Both the position numbers and the translations under genes were made by a program. Below the pieces are notes generated by a model. It saw nothing but the letters and a program-made list of their open reading frames with translations, made no database searches and was not told the DNA's origin. Positions 7,380 to 16,887 of a stretch of DNA of 64,000 nt are shown here, piece by piece (within the stretch, counting starts at the first letter, position 1; every line of letters starts with the position of its first letter). Origin of the DNA: Alteromonas ponticola (GTDB taxonomy: Bacteria; Pseudomonadota; Gammaproteobacteria; Enterobacterales; Alteromonadaceae); the NCBI RefSeq assembly GCF_012911815.1, contig NZ_JAATNW010000004.1, positions 124,001 to 188,000 on the forward strand. The letters are read 5' to 3'.

Positions 7380-9214
7380 TGTTCGTCGTTTCTGTGTTGG
7401 TAGTCGTGAATCAGTTGTAAAAACGCACTGCCATAGCGTTCAAGCTTAGTCTGACCAACCCCACTAACAGCTAAAAATTCAGTCGCATTAGTGGGGAGCT
7501 TATTGGCCATGTCGACCAGGGTTGCGTCACTGAAAATAACAAATGGCGGAACTTCATGTTCGTCTGCAAGGGTCTTTCGAAGATGTTTAAAGCGTTTGAA
7601 TAGCGCTTTGTCATAATCTCCCAACACCACCTTTCTGTCTTTTTCGGGTTTAAATTCAAGCCTTGGCGCCGCCAGTTTCAATTCGCTTTGCCCTCTCAAT
7701 ACTGGCCTGGCAGCTTCGGTAAGTCTTAGCGCGGCGTGAGCAGTTATATCTACCCGAATCAAACCTTTGTGAATAAGCTGATTGATTATATTGTGCCAGT
7801 AGCTGTCAGATTGTTCTTTGCCAATGCCGTAGGTGCTGAGCTGGTCATGACCCGCTTCCTGAATTCGTCTAAGCGCTTTGCCCCTGAGAATATCGATAAC
7901 GTACTGACTCGACGCCTGTTGTTCCAGGCGCAAAACGCATGAGAGTACTTTTTGCGCCAGCACCATACCCTCGATCATCTTTGGCGGGTCCAGGCAAATA
8001 TCACAGTTACCACATGCGGTATCACTGTATTGCGAGAAATAATTTAACAGAATTTGCCGACGACAGGTTTGTGCTTCGGAAAACGATTCCATCGCGCTAA
8101 ACTTCTGCACTTCTATCAGTGTCTGATTAGGGTTCTCACCCTGCTCAATCCATTGGCGCACCCTGGCTGCATCGTTTTCGTTAAATAACAACATGGCCTC
8201 GGCGGGCAGACCGTCGCGACCAGCACGCCCGGTTTCCTGATAGTAGCTTTCAATACTGCGTGGTACATCATGATGGACCACATAGCGCACGTTCGACTTG
8301 TTGATGCCCATGCCAAAGGCCACAGTGGCAACAACAATATCGATTTTTTCGCGTAGAAACTGCTGAAGCACCAATTCCCGTTCATCTGCATCCATACCTG
8401 CATGATAAGCGGCGCACTTAAACCCTTGCCGGTAAAGGCGGGCATATAAATCATCCACCTTTGCACGACTGTTGCAGTAGATGATACCGCTGCCTTCCGC
8501 ATTTTTGACGTACTTTGAAACCTGCTCAAAGGCTTTGTATTTAGACATGACCCGATAGCGAATATTGGGTCGGTCAAAGCTGCCCTTAAAGATAAAAGGT
8601 GAAGCAAGGTCTAACTGTGAGACGATATCGGCTTGCGTGGCGGTGTCCGCCGTAGCAGTAAGCGCGATAATCGGGGTAGCGGGGAATTGTCGTTTTAGCG
8701 CACTCAGTCCGCGGTAGTCCTGTCTGAAATCATGCCCCCAGTGGGAAACACAGTGGGCTTCGTCAATGGCAAACAGGGCTAACGGTAACTGTTTGATCAG
8801 TTGCAAAAAAGAAAACTGTAATAACCTCTCAGGCGACACGTAGAGCAGGTCGAGATTACCCGCTCTTAACGACTCAATGATTTTATGTTGTTGGTCAGTA
8901 GAAAGACTGGAATTTAAGAATGCGGCGCGTACACCAGACTCTTTCAATTGCTGAACCTGATCCTGCATTAACGATATTAAGGGTGAGACAACGATTGCGG
9001 TGCCTTCTCTCACTAATGCGGGAACCTGATAGCAAAGCGATTTTCCGCCGCCCGTTGGCAATAATACCAGCACATCCTGCCCCTCAATCAGGTTATCGAT
9101 AACCTCTTGTTGCCCCGGACGGAAGCTGGCATAACCAAACACCTGCTCCAAAATGGTAGCAGCGTTTCTCTGTTCTTGTACGGTGGAGGTGGCGATGGCG
9201 CAGGAATCGTTCAT
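7376..9214 (-). CDS. recQ: ATP-dependent DNA helicase RecQ
   Basis: This 3'-5' helicase acts in replication-fork repair and the RecF recombination pathway. Walker A LPTGGGKS is at 52-59, DEAH box DEAHCVSHWGHDFR from 151, the SF2 motif VI QETGRAGRDG around 330, the RecQ-Ct zinc site with Cys in CRRQ...ACGNCDIC, and an HRDC domain at the C terminus (about 530-605). Its 612 aa match the E. coli enzyme (609 aa). It stands alone on the minus strand and overlaps the end of the transferase gene. Confidence 0.97.
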   Translation of the reverse strand: MNDSCAIATSTVQEQRNAATILEQVFGYASFRPGQQEVIDNLIEGQDVLVLLPTGGGKSLCYQVPALVREGTAIVVSPLISLMQDQVQQLKESGVRAAFLNSSLSTDQQHKIIESLRAGNLDLLYVSPERLLQFSFLQLIKQLPLALFAIDEAHCVSHWGHDFRQDYRGLSALKRQFPATPIIALTATADTATQADIVSQLDLASPFIFKGSFDRPNIRYRVMSKYKAFEQVSKYVKNAEGSGIIYCNSRAKVDDLYARLYRQGFKCAAYHAGMDADERELVLQQFLREKIDIVVATVAFGMGINKSNVRYVVHHDVPRSIESYYQETGRAGRDGLPAEAMLLFNENDAARVRQWIEQGENPNQTLIEVQKFSAMESFSEAQTCRRQILLNYFSQYSDTACGNCDICLDPPKMIEGMVLAQKVLSCVLRLEQQASSQYVIDILRGKALRRIQEAGHDQLSTYGIGKEQSDSYWHNIINQLIHKGLIRVDITAHAALRLTEAARPVLRGQSELKLAAPRLEFKPEKDRKVVLGDYDKALFKRFKHLRKTLADEHEVPPFVIFSDATLVDMANKLPTNATEFLAVSGVGQTKLERYGSAFLQLIHDYQHRNDEH

Positions 9215-9240
9215 GGGGCTTAGTTTACGCGTTTTTTAAT

Positions 9241-9270
9241 GTGGCTTCATCAGTAAAGCCACGCATTTTT
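9241..9270 (+). terminator. Hairpin with T tract between recQ and the thioesterase gene
   Basis: GTGGCTT and AAGCCAC form a 7-bp stem with an 8-base loop, followed by GCATTTTTT. It reads as a terminator on the plus strand, although both neighbouring genes diverge from here. It may stop transcripts running antisense out of recQ, or be a relic. Confidence 0.4.
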
Positions 9271-9355
9271 TAAAAACCGTTCATTTGTACAGCAAGTATG
9301 CAGCTAAGGCCTGCGTAATAGCCTACAATGCAGAGCGTACAACATTTTAAAAAGA

Positions 9356-9835
9356 ATGGGAGATAGTTTGTCGGAGTCTACACTTACACAATCTGAGGTG
9401 ATTAACCGCGTGGTCAACCTGTTTGAAGAAAATATGCCATTTAATCAACTTCTTGGGGTACGCTTTGTGACAGAAGATGATAGTATCCGGCTCGAAGTTC
9501 CGTGGGATGATAAGCTGACAGGAAATCCTTTACAGAAAATTCTGCACGGCGGGGTAACCGCCTCGTTGTTAGATACTATTGGCGGCTTGACCGCTATTTT
9601 AAGTGCAGTTAAACAGACGCAGGACAGACATCTTGCTGCGTTAGTTGAAAGACTCCCCACCATGGGCACTGTCGACATGCGGGTGGACTATTTACGTCCT
9701 GGTCGAGGCAAGCGTTTTATCGCCACCGCACAAGTTATTCGTAAAGGCAGCAGGGTGGCCGTGTGTCGGATGGAGCTACACAATGAACGAGGCGACCATA
9801 TCGCCTTTGGTACCGGCACCTATATGTTGGGCTAG
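9356..9835 (+). CDS. PaaI-type hotdog-fold thioesterase
   Basis: 159 residues with one hotdog domain. The hallmark helix segment LHGGVTASLLDTIGG carries the HGG motif and catalytic Asp typical of PaaI-like acyl-CoA thioesterases. GGGAGA lies just 6 bases before an in-frame TTG at 9368, so the protein could be 4 residues shorter than the ATG version. It is 23 bases before mgtE on the same strand. The acyl-CoA substrate is unknown. Confidence 0.85.
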   Translation: MGDSLSESTLTQSEVINRVVNLFEENMPFNQLLGVRFVTEDDSIRLEVPWDDKLTGNPLQKILHGGVTASLLDTIGGLTAILSAVKQTQDRHLAALVERLPTMGTVDMRVDYLRPGRGKRFIATAQVIRKGSRVAVCRMELHNERGDHIAFGTGTYMLG

Positions 9836-9858
9836 CTAAAAACGTTCGGGAGAGCTAA

Positions 9859-11196
9859 ATGGCAGAACCATTACCAGAATTAATTGAAGAGTTTGTCTCG
9901 AACCCTCAAGCCGATGATCCAGCCGCGATTTTGACTACCCTCGCCGGGCAGGACGACATCTATATCGCAACCTTGCTGGAGTCGTTACCGGTAGAGCCCC
10001 GGGTCAGTGTTTGGGAGGGGATCCCGCGTGATCGCAAACTCGATATTCTGGTAGAGATGCGAAGTGACCCGCGGGAAATTCTGATTGATGCCACCCCTGA
10101 CGGCGAATGGACCGCTATTTTTGCCGATATTGAAGCAGAAGATTTACTCGAACTGCTCGATTCACTGCCGAATAAATTGATAGAGCTGGCATTTACCGCA
10201 TTAGACGAACAGCAACAAAAACATTTTAAAGCAGCATCTCAATTCAAAGATGACGAGATTGGTCACTGGATCAATTACGGCATGTTGGTACTGCCGCTGA
10301 ACGCCAAAGTACGTGATGGGCTACGCCTGATTCGCCGCAATGTTCCATCACATTGTGACACCATCTTTTTAATTAACCGTTCAGGGCAGTTCTCAGCCGC
10401 GGTGCGCCTGACTCGAATCTTTGGCTCGCCGGAACATGTGCCATTGGTTGAGCTGACCGAGGAGACAATTCCTGCTTTAAAAGGCAAAGATGACAGCACA
10501 ACCGCTTCACTGCAATTACAGCGATCAGGCTTTGCATCTTTGCCGGTTATTGATGACAACAATCAATTGCTCGGGCGTCTTGACATTACCGCAGCCAGTG
10601 AGCTGGTCAACGAGTTTTATGAACGCCAGGTGATGGCCTCGGCGGGTATGGATGAAGACGAGGATTTATTTGCCCCGGTGGCTAAAAGCGCCAGAAATCG
10701 CGCCTTGTGGTTAGGTATCAACCTGTTAACCGCTTTTTTAGCGTCCTGGTTTATCGGTTTGTTTGAAGCCACGCTACAGGAAGTGGTGGCCCTGGCGGTA
10801 TTAATGCCAGTAGTGGCCAGCATGGGCGGTATCGCAGGCAGTCAAACCCTGACCCTGATCGTGCGCGGCCTGGCTTTGGGGCAGGTAACCAATTCCAACA
10901 TCAAAGCGTTGATGATAAAGGAGCTTAAAGTCGGCGGAGTGAACGGCATCATCTGGGCGATCATTATCGGTATCGTGGCATACTTCTGGTTTACCAACGC
11001 AGCACTTGGGTTGGTCATTTGTTTTGCGATTCTATTCAATATTGTGGCAGCCGCCATCGCAGGGGTGTTCGTGCCCGTGATTCTGGATAAGCTAAAAATA
11101 GACCCGGCTTTATCCGGTTCGGTGATTCTCACCACAGTAACTGATGTAGTGGGCTTCGTCGCATTCCTCGGGCTGGGCACGCTTATATTATTGTAA
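9859..11196 (+). CDS. mgtE: Magnesium transporter MgtE
   Basis: An inner-membrane Mg2+ channel. The N-terminal superhelical domain (about 1-120) is followed by tandem CBS domains (about 130-260), which sense cytosolic Mg2+, and a five-helix pore domain (about 280-445) with PVVASMGGIAGSQTLTLIVRG, the conserved pore signature. 445 aa is normal for the family. CGGGAGAG lies upstream of ATG. It follows the thioesterase gene closely. Confidence 0.95.
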   Translation: MAEPLPELIEEFVSNPQADDPAAILTTLAGQDDIYIATLLESLPVEPRVSVWEGIPRDRKLDILVEMRSDPREILIDATPDGEWTAIFADIEAEDLLELLDSLPNKLIELAFTALDEQQQKHFKAASQFKDDEIGHWINYGMLVLPLNAKVRDGLRLIRRNVPSHCDTIFLINRSGQFSAAVRLTRIFGSPEHVPLVELTEETIPALKGKDDSTTASLQLQRSGFASLPVIDDNNQLLGRLDITAASELVNEFYERQVMASAGMDEDEDLFAPVAKSARNRALWLGINLLTAFLASWFIGLFEATLQEVVALAVLMPVVASMGGIAGSQTLTLIVRGLALGQVTNSNIKALMIKELKVGGVNGIIWAIIIGIVAYFWFTNAALGLVICFAILFNIVAAAIAGVFVPVILDKLKIDPALSGSVILTTVTDVVGFVAFLGLGTLILL

Positions 11197-11217
11197 TTGG
11201 CGTTATATCAATAAATA

Positions 11218-11274
11218 ACGCGCATTCGTCTGCTAGTGCTTGTATGGCGCTGTTATTTTTCAGACAATGCGCGT
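11218..11274. repeat. Long imperfect inverted repeat between mgtE and rarD
   Basis: Arms at 11218-11232 and 11261-11274 pair over 14 bp (ACGCGCATT then GTCTG) with a single bulged C and a 28-base loop. A smaller repeat, GCGTTAT/ATAACGC (11200-11221), overlaps the left arm, so two alternative hairpins compete. It sits just after mgtE and before rarD. It may stop or process mgtE mRNA. Confidence 0.55.
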
Positions 11275-11321
11275 TCATTTTCGCCTTTAACGATTAAGTC
11301 TTTTAATCTCTGGAATTTCGT

Positions 11322-12263
11322 TTGACCCAGTCTACTATTTCGAACGACGCTGAAAAGCGTTCTCGTGCAGGGGTACTGTTCGCTATTGCGGCATACAGCA
11401 TGTGGGGCCTGGCGCCCATGTACTTCAAGTTACTTCAGTCTATGCCGGCTATAGAAATACTGATGCACCGGGTCGTTTGGTCGGCCGTCATCCTGGCGGG
11501 CCTCATTGTAGGCTTTAAGCAAAAAGCGAAAGTAATTAAAGCTCTGCGTTCGCGTAAAGTGATGACTATTTTATTGATTGCCGGTCTGTTACTAGGCGCG
11601 AATTGGTTACTGTTTATCTGGGCTATCAACAGTAATCAATTATTGGATGCCAGCCTGGGCTATTACATTAATCCACTTATCAATATTCTGCTTGGCCGCC
11701 TCTTCTTAGGCGAAAAGCTCAGGCCCTTACAGCAGGTTGCGGTCGTACTGGCGATCCTGGGTGTATCTGTACTGGTATTTTCTTATGGTGAACTGCCCTG
11801 GATTGCGCTTGTGCTTGCAGGCACGTTTGGCGTATACGGATTGCTGCGCAAGCAGGTTGACGTTGATTCGCTACCGGGGCTATTTATTGAAACCATGATG
11901 ATGCTGCCGTTTGCGGTGATCTTCTGGGTATGGTTCGCATCGCCGCAAAGTAACATGGCGGAAAACTCGCTTGAGTTTAATGCTATCTTAATTGCGGCGG
12001 GGGTTGTGACCACCGCGCCTTTGTTGTGCTTCACCGCAGCGGCAAGACGCATCATGTATTCGACACTGGGTTTTTTCCAATACATCGGACCTACCATGAT
12101 GTTTATTCTGGCGGTATTTTTATACGGTGAGCCACTGGAAGAAGCCAGATTAATCACCTTTGCCTTTGTATGGACGGGGCTCTTGTTGTTCAGTTTCGAT
12201 TCGCTCAGGTTCTACCATCGGCAGAAAAAGTTGCGTTTGAATAACGCAACTTCAACACGTTAA
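11322..12263 (+). CDS. rarD: RarD-type EamA transporter
   Basis: An inner-membrane protein with ten transmembrane helices in two EamA halves. The opening SRAGVLFAIAAYSMWGLAPM and the GANWLLFIWAINSNQLLDAS segment match the RarD family (chloramphenicol-sensitive protein RarD; physiological substrate unknown). The start is TTG at 11322 with only a weak GGA upstream; no better start lies before the first helix. 313 aa is slightly longer than E. coli RarD (296 aa). Confidence 0.9.
   Translation: MTQSTISNDAEKRSRAGVLFAIAAYSMWGLAPMYFKLLQSMPAIEILMHRVVWSAVILAGLIVGFKQKAKVIKALRSRKVMTILLIAGLLLGANWLLFIWAINSNQLLDASLGYYINPLINILLGRLFLGEKLRPLQQVAVVLAILGVSVLVFSYGELPWIALVLAGTFGVYGLLRKQVDVDSLPGLFIETMMMLPFAVIFWVWFASPQSNMAENSLEFNAILIAAGVVTTAPLLCFTAAARRIMYSTLGFFQYIGPTMMFILAVFLYGEPLEEARLITFAFVWTGLLLFSFDSLRFYHRQKKLRLNNATSTR
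12228..12252. repeat. Perfect 10-bp hairpin inside the 3' end of rarD
   Basis: AAGTTGCGTT, 5-base loop, AACGCAACTT, ending 9 bases before the rarD stop codon. No T tract follows. It may slow exonuclease decay or act as a weak terminator. Confidence 0.4.
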
Positions 12264-12424
12264 CATCACGTAGTAAGGGCTCCGCATACCATTGCGGGGC
12301 AACTTGCCCGGTCCTCACACGCGTCAGCATGTTTAAATTACATTACGCTACGCACTAAAGTATTATGTCAGAAAACCGTTCCATGGCCTATTTTGTTAAC
12401 ACTTGATTAACAAAAGTGGGCTTT

Positions 12425-13114
12425 ATGAAATTACTTTTTCTTGTAATGGGTTTGCTAACACTTGTCACAGGCCAGGCGTTGGCGCAATGTAGAGATAATG
12501 TCGTGCTGGTGCATGGCAATACCGCCACCCCTTCGAGCTGGTCCAATACGCTGGCTGAACTCAAATCACGCGGTTACGCGGATGCCAATATTTTCAATCC
12601 TGACTGGGGTTCAAAAAGTTGCGCAGCCTGTAACAACCATAGCGGAGCCGAAGAAACACCGGTCAGAAATGCCATCGTCTCAGCTATCAATAGTTCCTGT
12701 ACAGGCAAGATTGATGTAATTGGTCACTCTATGGGCGTTACTCTAGCTGCGCAGCAAATTGATAAGCTTGCAGCATCGTCCTACGTTGACACCTTTGTCG
12801 GTGTGGCAGGCGCTTTACGCGGACTGCACAGTTGTGGCGTCTATCCCTACAACGTCTGGAACAGTACCTGTGGGTATTATGGTTTATCCATTAGCAGCCC
12901 TTTCCTGGATGGACTCTACGGCGCTCCATTGGGTGACAAAGTGTATTCGCTGAAAAGCTACATGGATCAGATAGTGTGTTCAACGGGCACCTGTTATGTC
13001 TACGGGGTACACAGCAGCCGCATCTGGTATGAAGATGCCACGTACACCTACTCACTTGGCCACTTTGGTTTGCAGACAGATACGGCAGCTGATCAGGTGG
13101 ATTTAATCAACTGA
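12425..13114 (+). CDS. Secreted lipase/esterase (class 2 lipase-like, alpha/beta hydrolase)
   Basis: A signal peptide (1-20, ending GQALA) leads into an alpha/beta hydrolase domain. VVLVHGNTATPSSW carries the oxyanion-hole HG, and the nucleophile elbow is GHSMG with Ser102. A likely catalytic His is in the terminal YSLGHFGLQ. Eight or more Cys in the mature part suggest disulfides, typical of an exported enzyme, as in the Bacillus LipA-type (lipase_2) family. ATG at 12425 is preferred over the GTG at 12416 because the signal peptide begins there. It should cleave short to medium chain esters outside the cell. Confidence 0.85.
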   Translation: MKLLFLVMGLLTLVTGQALAQCRDNVVLVHGNTATPSSWSNTLAELKSRGYADANIFNPDWGSKSCAACNNHSGAEETPVRNAIVSAINSSCTGKIDVIGHSMGVTLAAQQIDKLAASSYVDTFVGVAGALRGLHSCGVYPYNVWNSTCGYYGLSISSPFLDGLYGAPLGDKVYSLKSYMDQIVCSTGTCYVYGVHSSRIWYEDATYTYSLGHFGLQTDTAADQVDLIN

Positions 13115-13128
13115 CGCGAGGGGACGGA

Positions 13129-14370
13129 TTATTGCGTTATGCATGTCTGGTTACGGCCATTAGCCTTCGCTTCGTAGAGCAATTTATCTGCATCTGAAAG
13201 CAAAGCTTCAATATTATGTGATGGGCGTGTGCTCAAGCCGATGCTGGTGGTGACGGAAATTTCTGTGTTGTCATATACAATAACAGACCCCTCCACCAGG
13301 GTTCGAAATTGCTCCAGCCGTGCAAACGCGTTTTCAGGCGAAAACAACGGTAGATAAATGCAAAACTCTTCGCCACCGAAACGCGCAACATAGACGTCGT
13401 CAAATGCCTGCGCGATCAGTTTTGCCACATGTTTTAGTACATGATCGCCAGCATCATGACCGAACGTATCGTTAATTACTTTAAAGTAGTCTAAGTCTAA
13501 CAACGCCAGCGCCTGATTGGATGGCAGGTTTTTGAAGCTGTGGTTAACCGAATAGAAAAAATGACGACGATTGGGCAAGCCAGTAAGAAAGTCTTTGTTC
13601 GCCGCTTCGCGAATCGTGTTTACGTTATCAATCAATTCCAGATTTTGCATAATGCGACATAAAAACTCTTCGTAACAGAAGGGTTTGCGTAACACATCAT
13701 TAGCGCCACTTTTGATGTAATGGGCAGACAGCAAAGCGCTTTCAATATTTGAAACGCCGATGATGGCTAGTTCCTCTTTAGAAAACTCTTTGCGCAGCGT
13801 GGCAATGAAGTCAGTTGAGGAACTTTCGTCGATTCGATCACTGAGAATTACAAGTTGAATATGGGAGTGAAAGTCCAGCGCGTCGATTGCTTCGCTGACA
13901 CTGCCGGCTTCATAAATAATGAAATGATGACGCTTAAGCAAGGAAACCATCGTCTGGCGACTATGTCGTGACGCATCGACGACTAACACACCGACATGTT
14001 TATTCTTTTCCAGTCTCGCCAGCAAGCGACTTAAATAATCATAAAGTTGGCCGTTTTCTTTAGGAATGTAATCGACAACCTGTCTGGCAAGAACGGCAGT
14101 ACGGGTACTGGCATCATTATTGTTGGTTACTGCGATCGTAGGAAGAAACGCATCAATCGTAAAATCCAGCGCTTCTCCGTGCGGTGCGTCGGGTAAATGA
14201 TAGTCGACGATGGCACACAAAAACTCTTCTGGGAGCGCTTGGCCGAATTTGAATTTGGCTTCTGACAGGGAATGTGCGCCCACCGGCTGCAGACCCGCTT
14301 TTCTGACCAGTTTGGACATCAATGACAAACTGTATGTGCTTTGCTCAACTACCAGCACTTTTTTTTGCAT
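13129..14370 (-). CDS. Response regulator with two REC domains and GGDEF
   Basis: 413 residues: REC1 (about 1-120) with an Asp in IVDYHLPD, REC2 (about 125-245) with VVDASRHSR and KPF but with Ser-Asp (LSDRID) at the usual phospho-Asp position, and GGDEF (about 265-410) with ARFGGEEF and no RxxD I-site. The first REC has Glu-Gln rather than two acidic residues, so phosphorylation of either domain is uncertain. The architecture matches PleD-type diguanylate cyclases. ATG at 14370 gives a normal REC start; a TTG at 14469 would add 33 residues of unlikely sequence. It follows uvrD (111 bases) on the same strand. Confidence 0.88.
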   Translation of the reverse strand: MQKKVLVVEQSTYSLSLMSKLVRKAGLQPVGAHSLSEAKFKFGQALPEEFLCAIVDYHLPDAPHGEALDFTIDAFLPTIAVTNNNDASTRTAVLARQVVDYIPKENGQLYDYLSRLLARLEKNKHVGVLVVDASRHSRQTMVSLLKRHHFIIYEAGSVSEAIDALDFHSHIQLVILSDRIDESSSTDFIATLRKEFSKEELAIIGVSNIESALLSAHYIKSGANDVLRKPFCYEEFLCRIMQNLELIDNVNTIREAANKDFLTGLPNRRHFFYSVNHSFKNLPSNQALALLDLDYFKVINDTFGHDAGDHVLKHVAKLIAQAFDDVYVARFGGEEFCIYLPLFSPENAFARLEQFRTLVEGSVIVYDNTEISVTTSIGLSTRPSHNIEALLSDADKLLYEAKANGRNQTCITQ

Positions 14371-14480
14371 GAACCATTTATCCTGCGTGATATGGTCTAT
14401 TGCTTTTTCCAATTGTAAGGTGCACTTAAACGCACTTAGTGCATCAGGTGAAATGTCCCTGTCGCCCAATCTTTAACCAA

Positions 14481-16649
14481 TTATGCCTCTTCCAGCTTGG
14501 CATATGCAAGCACCAACCATTTACTGCCAAATTCGGCAAAATTGACTTGTACCCGAGCATGTTCACCGGAGCCCTCATAATTGAGTACGACACCTTCGCC
14601 AAATTTTCGATGCCTGACACGCTGCCCCAGTGAGAAACCACTATTTTCAAATGCTTCGTGAGAAGTGGCACGGCTGAAGCGGTTGTGCACCGGCCGTGAA
14701 ATGGTCGATCGTAACCTCACTTCTTCCACGTATTCGGAAGGGATTTCCTGAATAAAACGCGAGATGGTATGGAATTTATCTTGTCCATATAAGCGCCGGC
14801 TTTCAGCATAAGTCATAAACAACTTTTGCATCGCACGTGTCATACCTACGTAGGCAAGGCGTCTCTCCTCTTCCATGCGACCTGGCTCGTCATTGGTCAT
14901 CTGACTTGGGAACATGCCTTCTTCAACCCCGGCTAAAAAGACCAGTGGAAACTCCAGCCCTTTAGCAGTATGAATGGTCATCAGCTGCACCGCATCCTGA
15001 TCGCTGTCTGCCTGTGCTTCTCCGGCTTCCAACGAAGCATGTGCTAAAAAGGCTGCCAACGGGGTCATTTCTTCGGCTTCTTCGGGCACAACAAACTGCT
15101 TACAAGCAGTGACCAGCTCTTCCAGGTTTTCCAGACGAGCCTGTGCTTTTTCCCCTTTTTCCGCCTGATACATGGCATATAAACCCGACCGTTGAATCGC
15201 CTTATCTGCCTGCTCCTCAAGGGGAAGTTGGTTAAGCTCCTGTTCCAGATCAGTAATCAGCCCTATGAACGTTTGCAGCGCATTGGCCGCCCGGCCTTTC
15301 ATACCGCCTTCATGGATCAGTAAATGACTGGCCTGCCACATTGAGCAGTTTTGGCTACGCGCGGTTTGTCTGATTTGTCCCAGCGTCTTCTCGCCCATGC
15401 CACGACTGGGGGTGTTCACTACCCGTTCAAAGGCGGCATCGTCATGCGGATGACTGACCAAACGCAGATAACCCAGCGCATCTTTAATTTCCTGGCGTTC
15501 GAAAAAGCGCAGGCCGCCGTAGATCCGATAGGCTAAGTTCTCATGCAAGAGTGCTTCTTCCAGTACCCGCGACTGCGCATTGTTGCGATACAAGATGGCA
15601 CATTCTTGTAAAGAGTTACCCTTGTCAAACCAGCTTTTAATCTGCGAAACGATAAACCGGGCTTCATCCAGCTCGTTAAAGCCCGCATACACGGACACCG
15701 GCTCACCTTCGCTACCCTGGGTCCACAACTCTTTACCTAACCGCCCCTCATTATTGGCGATGACCGCATTGGCCGCGTTAAGGATGGTGGCGGTAGAACG
15801 GTAATTCTGTTCGAGTCTGATAGTCGAAGGCGAGTGAAAATCTTTTAGAAAATGTTGAATATTATCGATGTTGGCACCACGCCAGCCGTAAATTGACTGA
15901 TCATCATCGCCTACGATCATTATGGTATTGTTATCGCCACATAGCATGCGTAGCCAGGCATACTGAATATTGTTGGTGTCCTGAAATTCGTCGACCAGCA
16001 CAGCCTGGAAGCGATTTTGGTAGTGCGCTAGCACGTCAGGATTATTGGCCCACAATTCATGGGCGCGCAGCAACAGTTCGGCAAAATCAACCAGACCTGC
16101 GCGGTCACAGGCATCCTGGTAGGCCGCATAAATCTCCTGCATTTTTTTCTGCGTATGGTCATGGTGGGTGTCGATATGATGCGGGCGTAAACCTTCATCT
16201 TTATTGCCGTTGATATACCATTGGATCTGACGTGGTGCCCAATGCTTCTCGTCCAGATTCATGGCTTTCAACACGCGGCGAATAAGGCGATATTGATCAT
16301 CAGAATCGATAATTTGAAAGTTTTCCGGTAGCTTAGCTTCAGCATAATGACTGCGAAGTAAGCGGTGTGCTAAGCCATGGAAGGTGCCAATCCACATGGT
16401 ATGCATACTGCGATGCATTAGTTTTTCCACGCGTCCGCGCATCTCACGGGCCGCTTTATTGGTAAAGGTTACCGCCAGGATAGAAAAGGGTGCAATGTTC
16501 TCTACTTCCATCAGCCAGGCCATTCGGTGCACCAGGACGCGGGTTTTCCCGCTACCTGCACCGGCAAGAACCAGCATATTGGAAAGGGGAGCGGCTACCG
16601 CTTCGCGTTGTTTGTCATTTAAATCATCTAGTAGCCGTGACACATCCAT
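14481..16649 (-). CDS. uvrD: DNA helicase II UvrD
   Basis: SF1 3'-5' helicase for nucleotide excision and mismatch repair. From ATG 16649 the protein begins MDVSRLLDDLNDKQREAVAA as in E. coli UvrD; Walker A GAGSGKT is at 30-36, VDEFQDTN and DDDQSIYGWRG follow, and VQLMTIHTAKGLEFPLVF and YVGMTRA mark the later motifs. 722 aa is standard. An in-frame ATG at 16682 adds 11 residues, but AGGTAAAGTT sits properly before 16649. A LexA box 46-61 bases upstream predicts SOS induction. Confidence 0.97.
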   Translation of the reverse strand: MDVSRLLDDLNDKQREAVAAPLSNMLVLAGAGSGKTRVLVHRMAWLMEVENIAPFSILAVTFTNKAAREMRGRVEKLMHRSMHTMWIGTFHGLAHRLLRSHYAEAKLPENFQIIDSDDQYRLIRRVLKAMNLDEKHWAPRQIQWYINGNKDEGLRPHHIDTHHDHTQKKMQEIYAAYQDACDRAGLVDFAELLLRAHELWANNPDVLAHYQNRFQAVLVDEFQDTNNIQYAWLRMLCGDNNTIMIVGDDDQSIYGWRGANIDNIQHFLKDFHSPSTIRLEQNYRSTATILNAANAVIANNEGRLGKELWTQGSEGEPVSVYAGFNELDEARFIVSQIKSWFDKGNSLQECAILYRNNAQSRVLEEALLHENLAYRIYGGLRFFERQEIKDALGYLRLVSHPHDDAAFERVVNTPSRGMGEKTLGQIRQTARSQNCSMWQASHLLIHEGGMKGRAANALQTFIGLITDLEQELNQLPLEEQADKAIQRSGLYAMYQAEKGEKAQARLENLEELVTACKQFVVPEEAEEMTPLAAFLAHASLEAGEAQADSDQDAVQLMTIHTAKGLEFPLVFLAGVEEGMFPSQMTNDEPGRMEEERRLAYVGMTRAMQKLFMTYAESRRLYGQDKFHTISRFIQEIPSEYVEEVRLRSTISRPVHNRFSRATSHEAFENSGFSLGQRVRHRKFGEGVVLNYEGSGEHARVQVNFAEFGSKWLVLAYAKLEEA

Positions 16650-16694
16650 AACTTTACCTGTCTTAACGTATTTGAGGTGCATTATGCCAGTAAG

Positions 16695-16710
16695 CTGGTA
16701 ATTTATACAG
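16695..16710. promoter_or_regulatory. LexA (SOS) box upstream of uvrD
   Basis: Read on the uvrD strand this is CTGTATAAATTACCAG, which fits the gammaproteobacterial LexA consensus CTG-N10-CAG with an A/T-rich centre and closely resembles the E. coli uvrD box. It lies 46 bases before the uvrD start codon. It is symmetrical and about 180 bases from cysE, so it is assigned to uvrD. Confidence 0.8.
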
Positions 16711-16824
16711 TGAGAATTGCATTTGCGGTTGTGCTGGGTAATGCCCGAGTTCGTAGATCAGTTAGCCCTAGATTATTCTGTTCTTAGATAATCCAAAATG
16801 CCATTAAGCAGACGTAGGCCATTA

Positions 16825-16853
16825 TTTTCAGCTTGCGTATGATGCACTACAAT
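16825..16853 (+). promoter_or_regulatory. Candidate sigma-70 promoter of cysE
   Basis: TTTTCA and TACAAT are separated by 17 bases and lie 35 bases before the cysE start. The -10 matches 5 of 6 consensus bases; the -35 only 4 of 6. Confidence 0.4.
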
Positions 16854-16887
16854 CTAGTGTCCTGAGACAATTTGACGGAGTATGACG

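Noticed and set aside
8116..8607. 163-aa minus-strand ORF inside recQ
   Set aside because: It lies in another frame of the strongly supported recQ gene; it has no family pattern.
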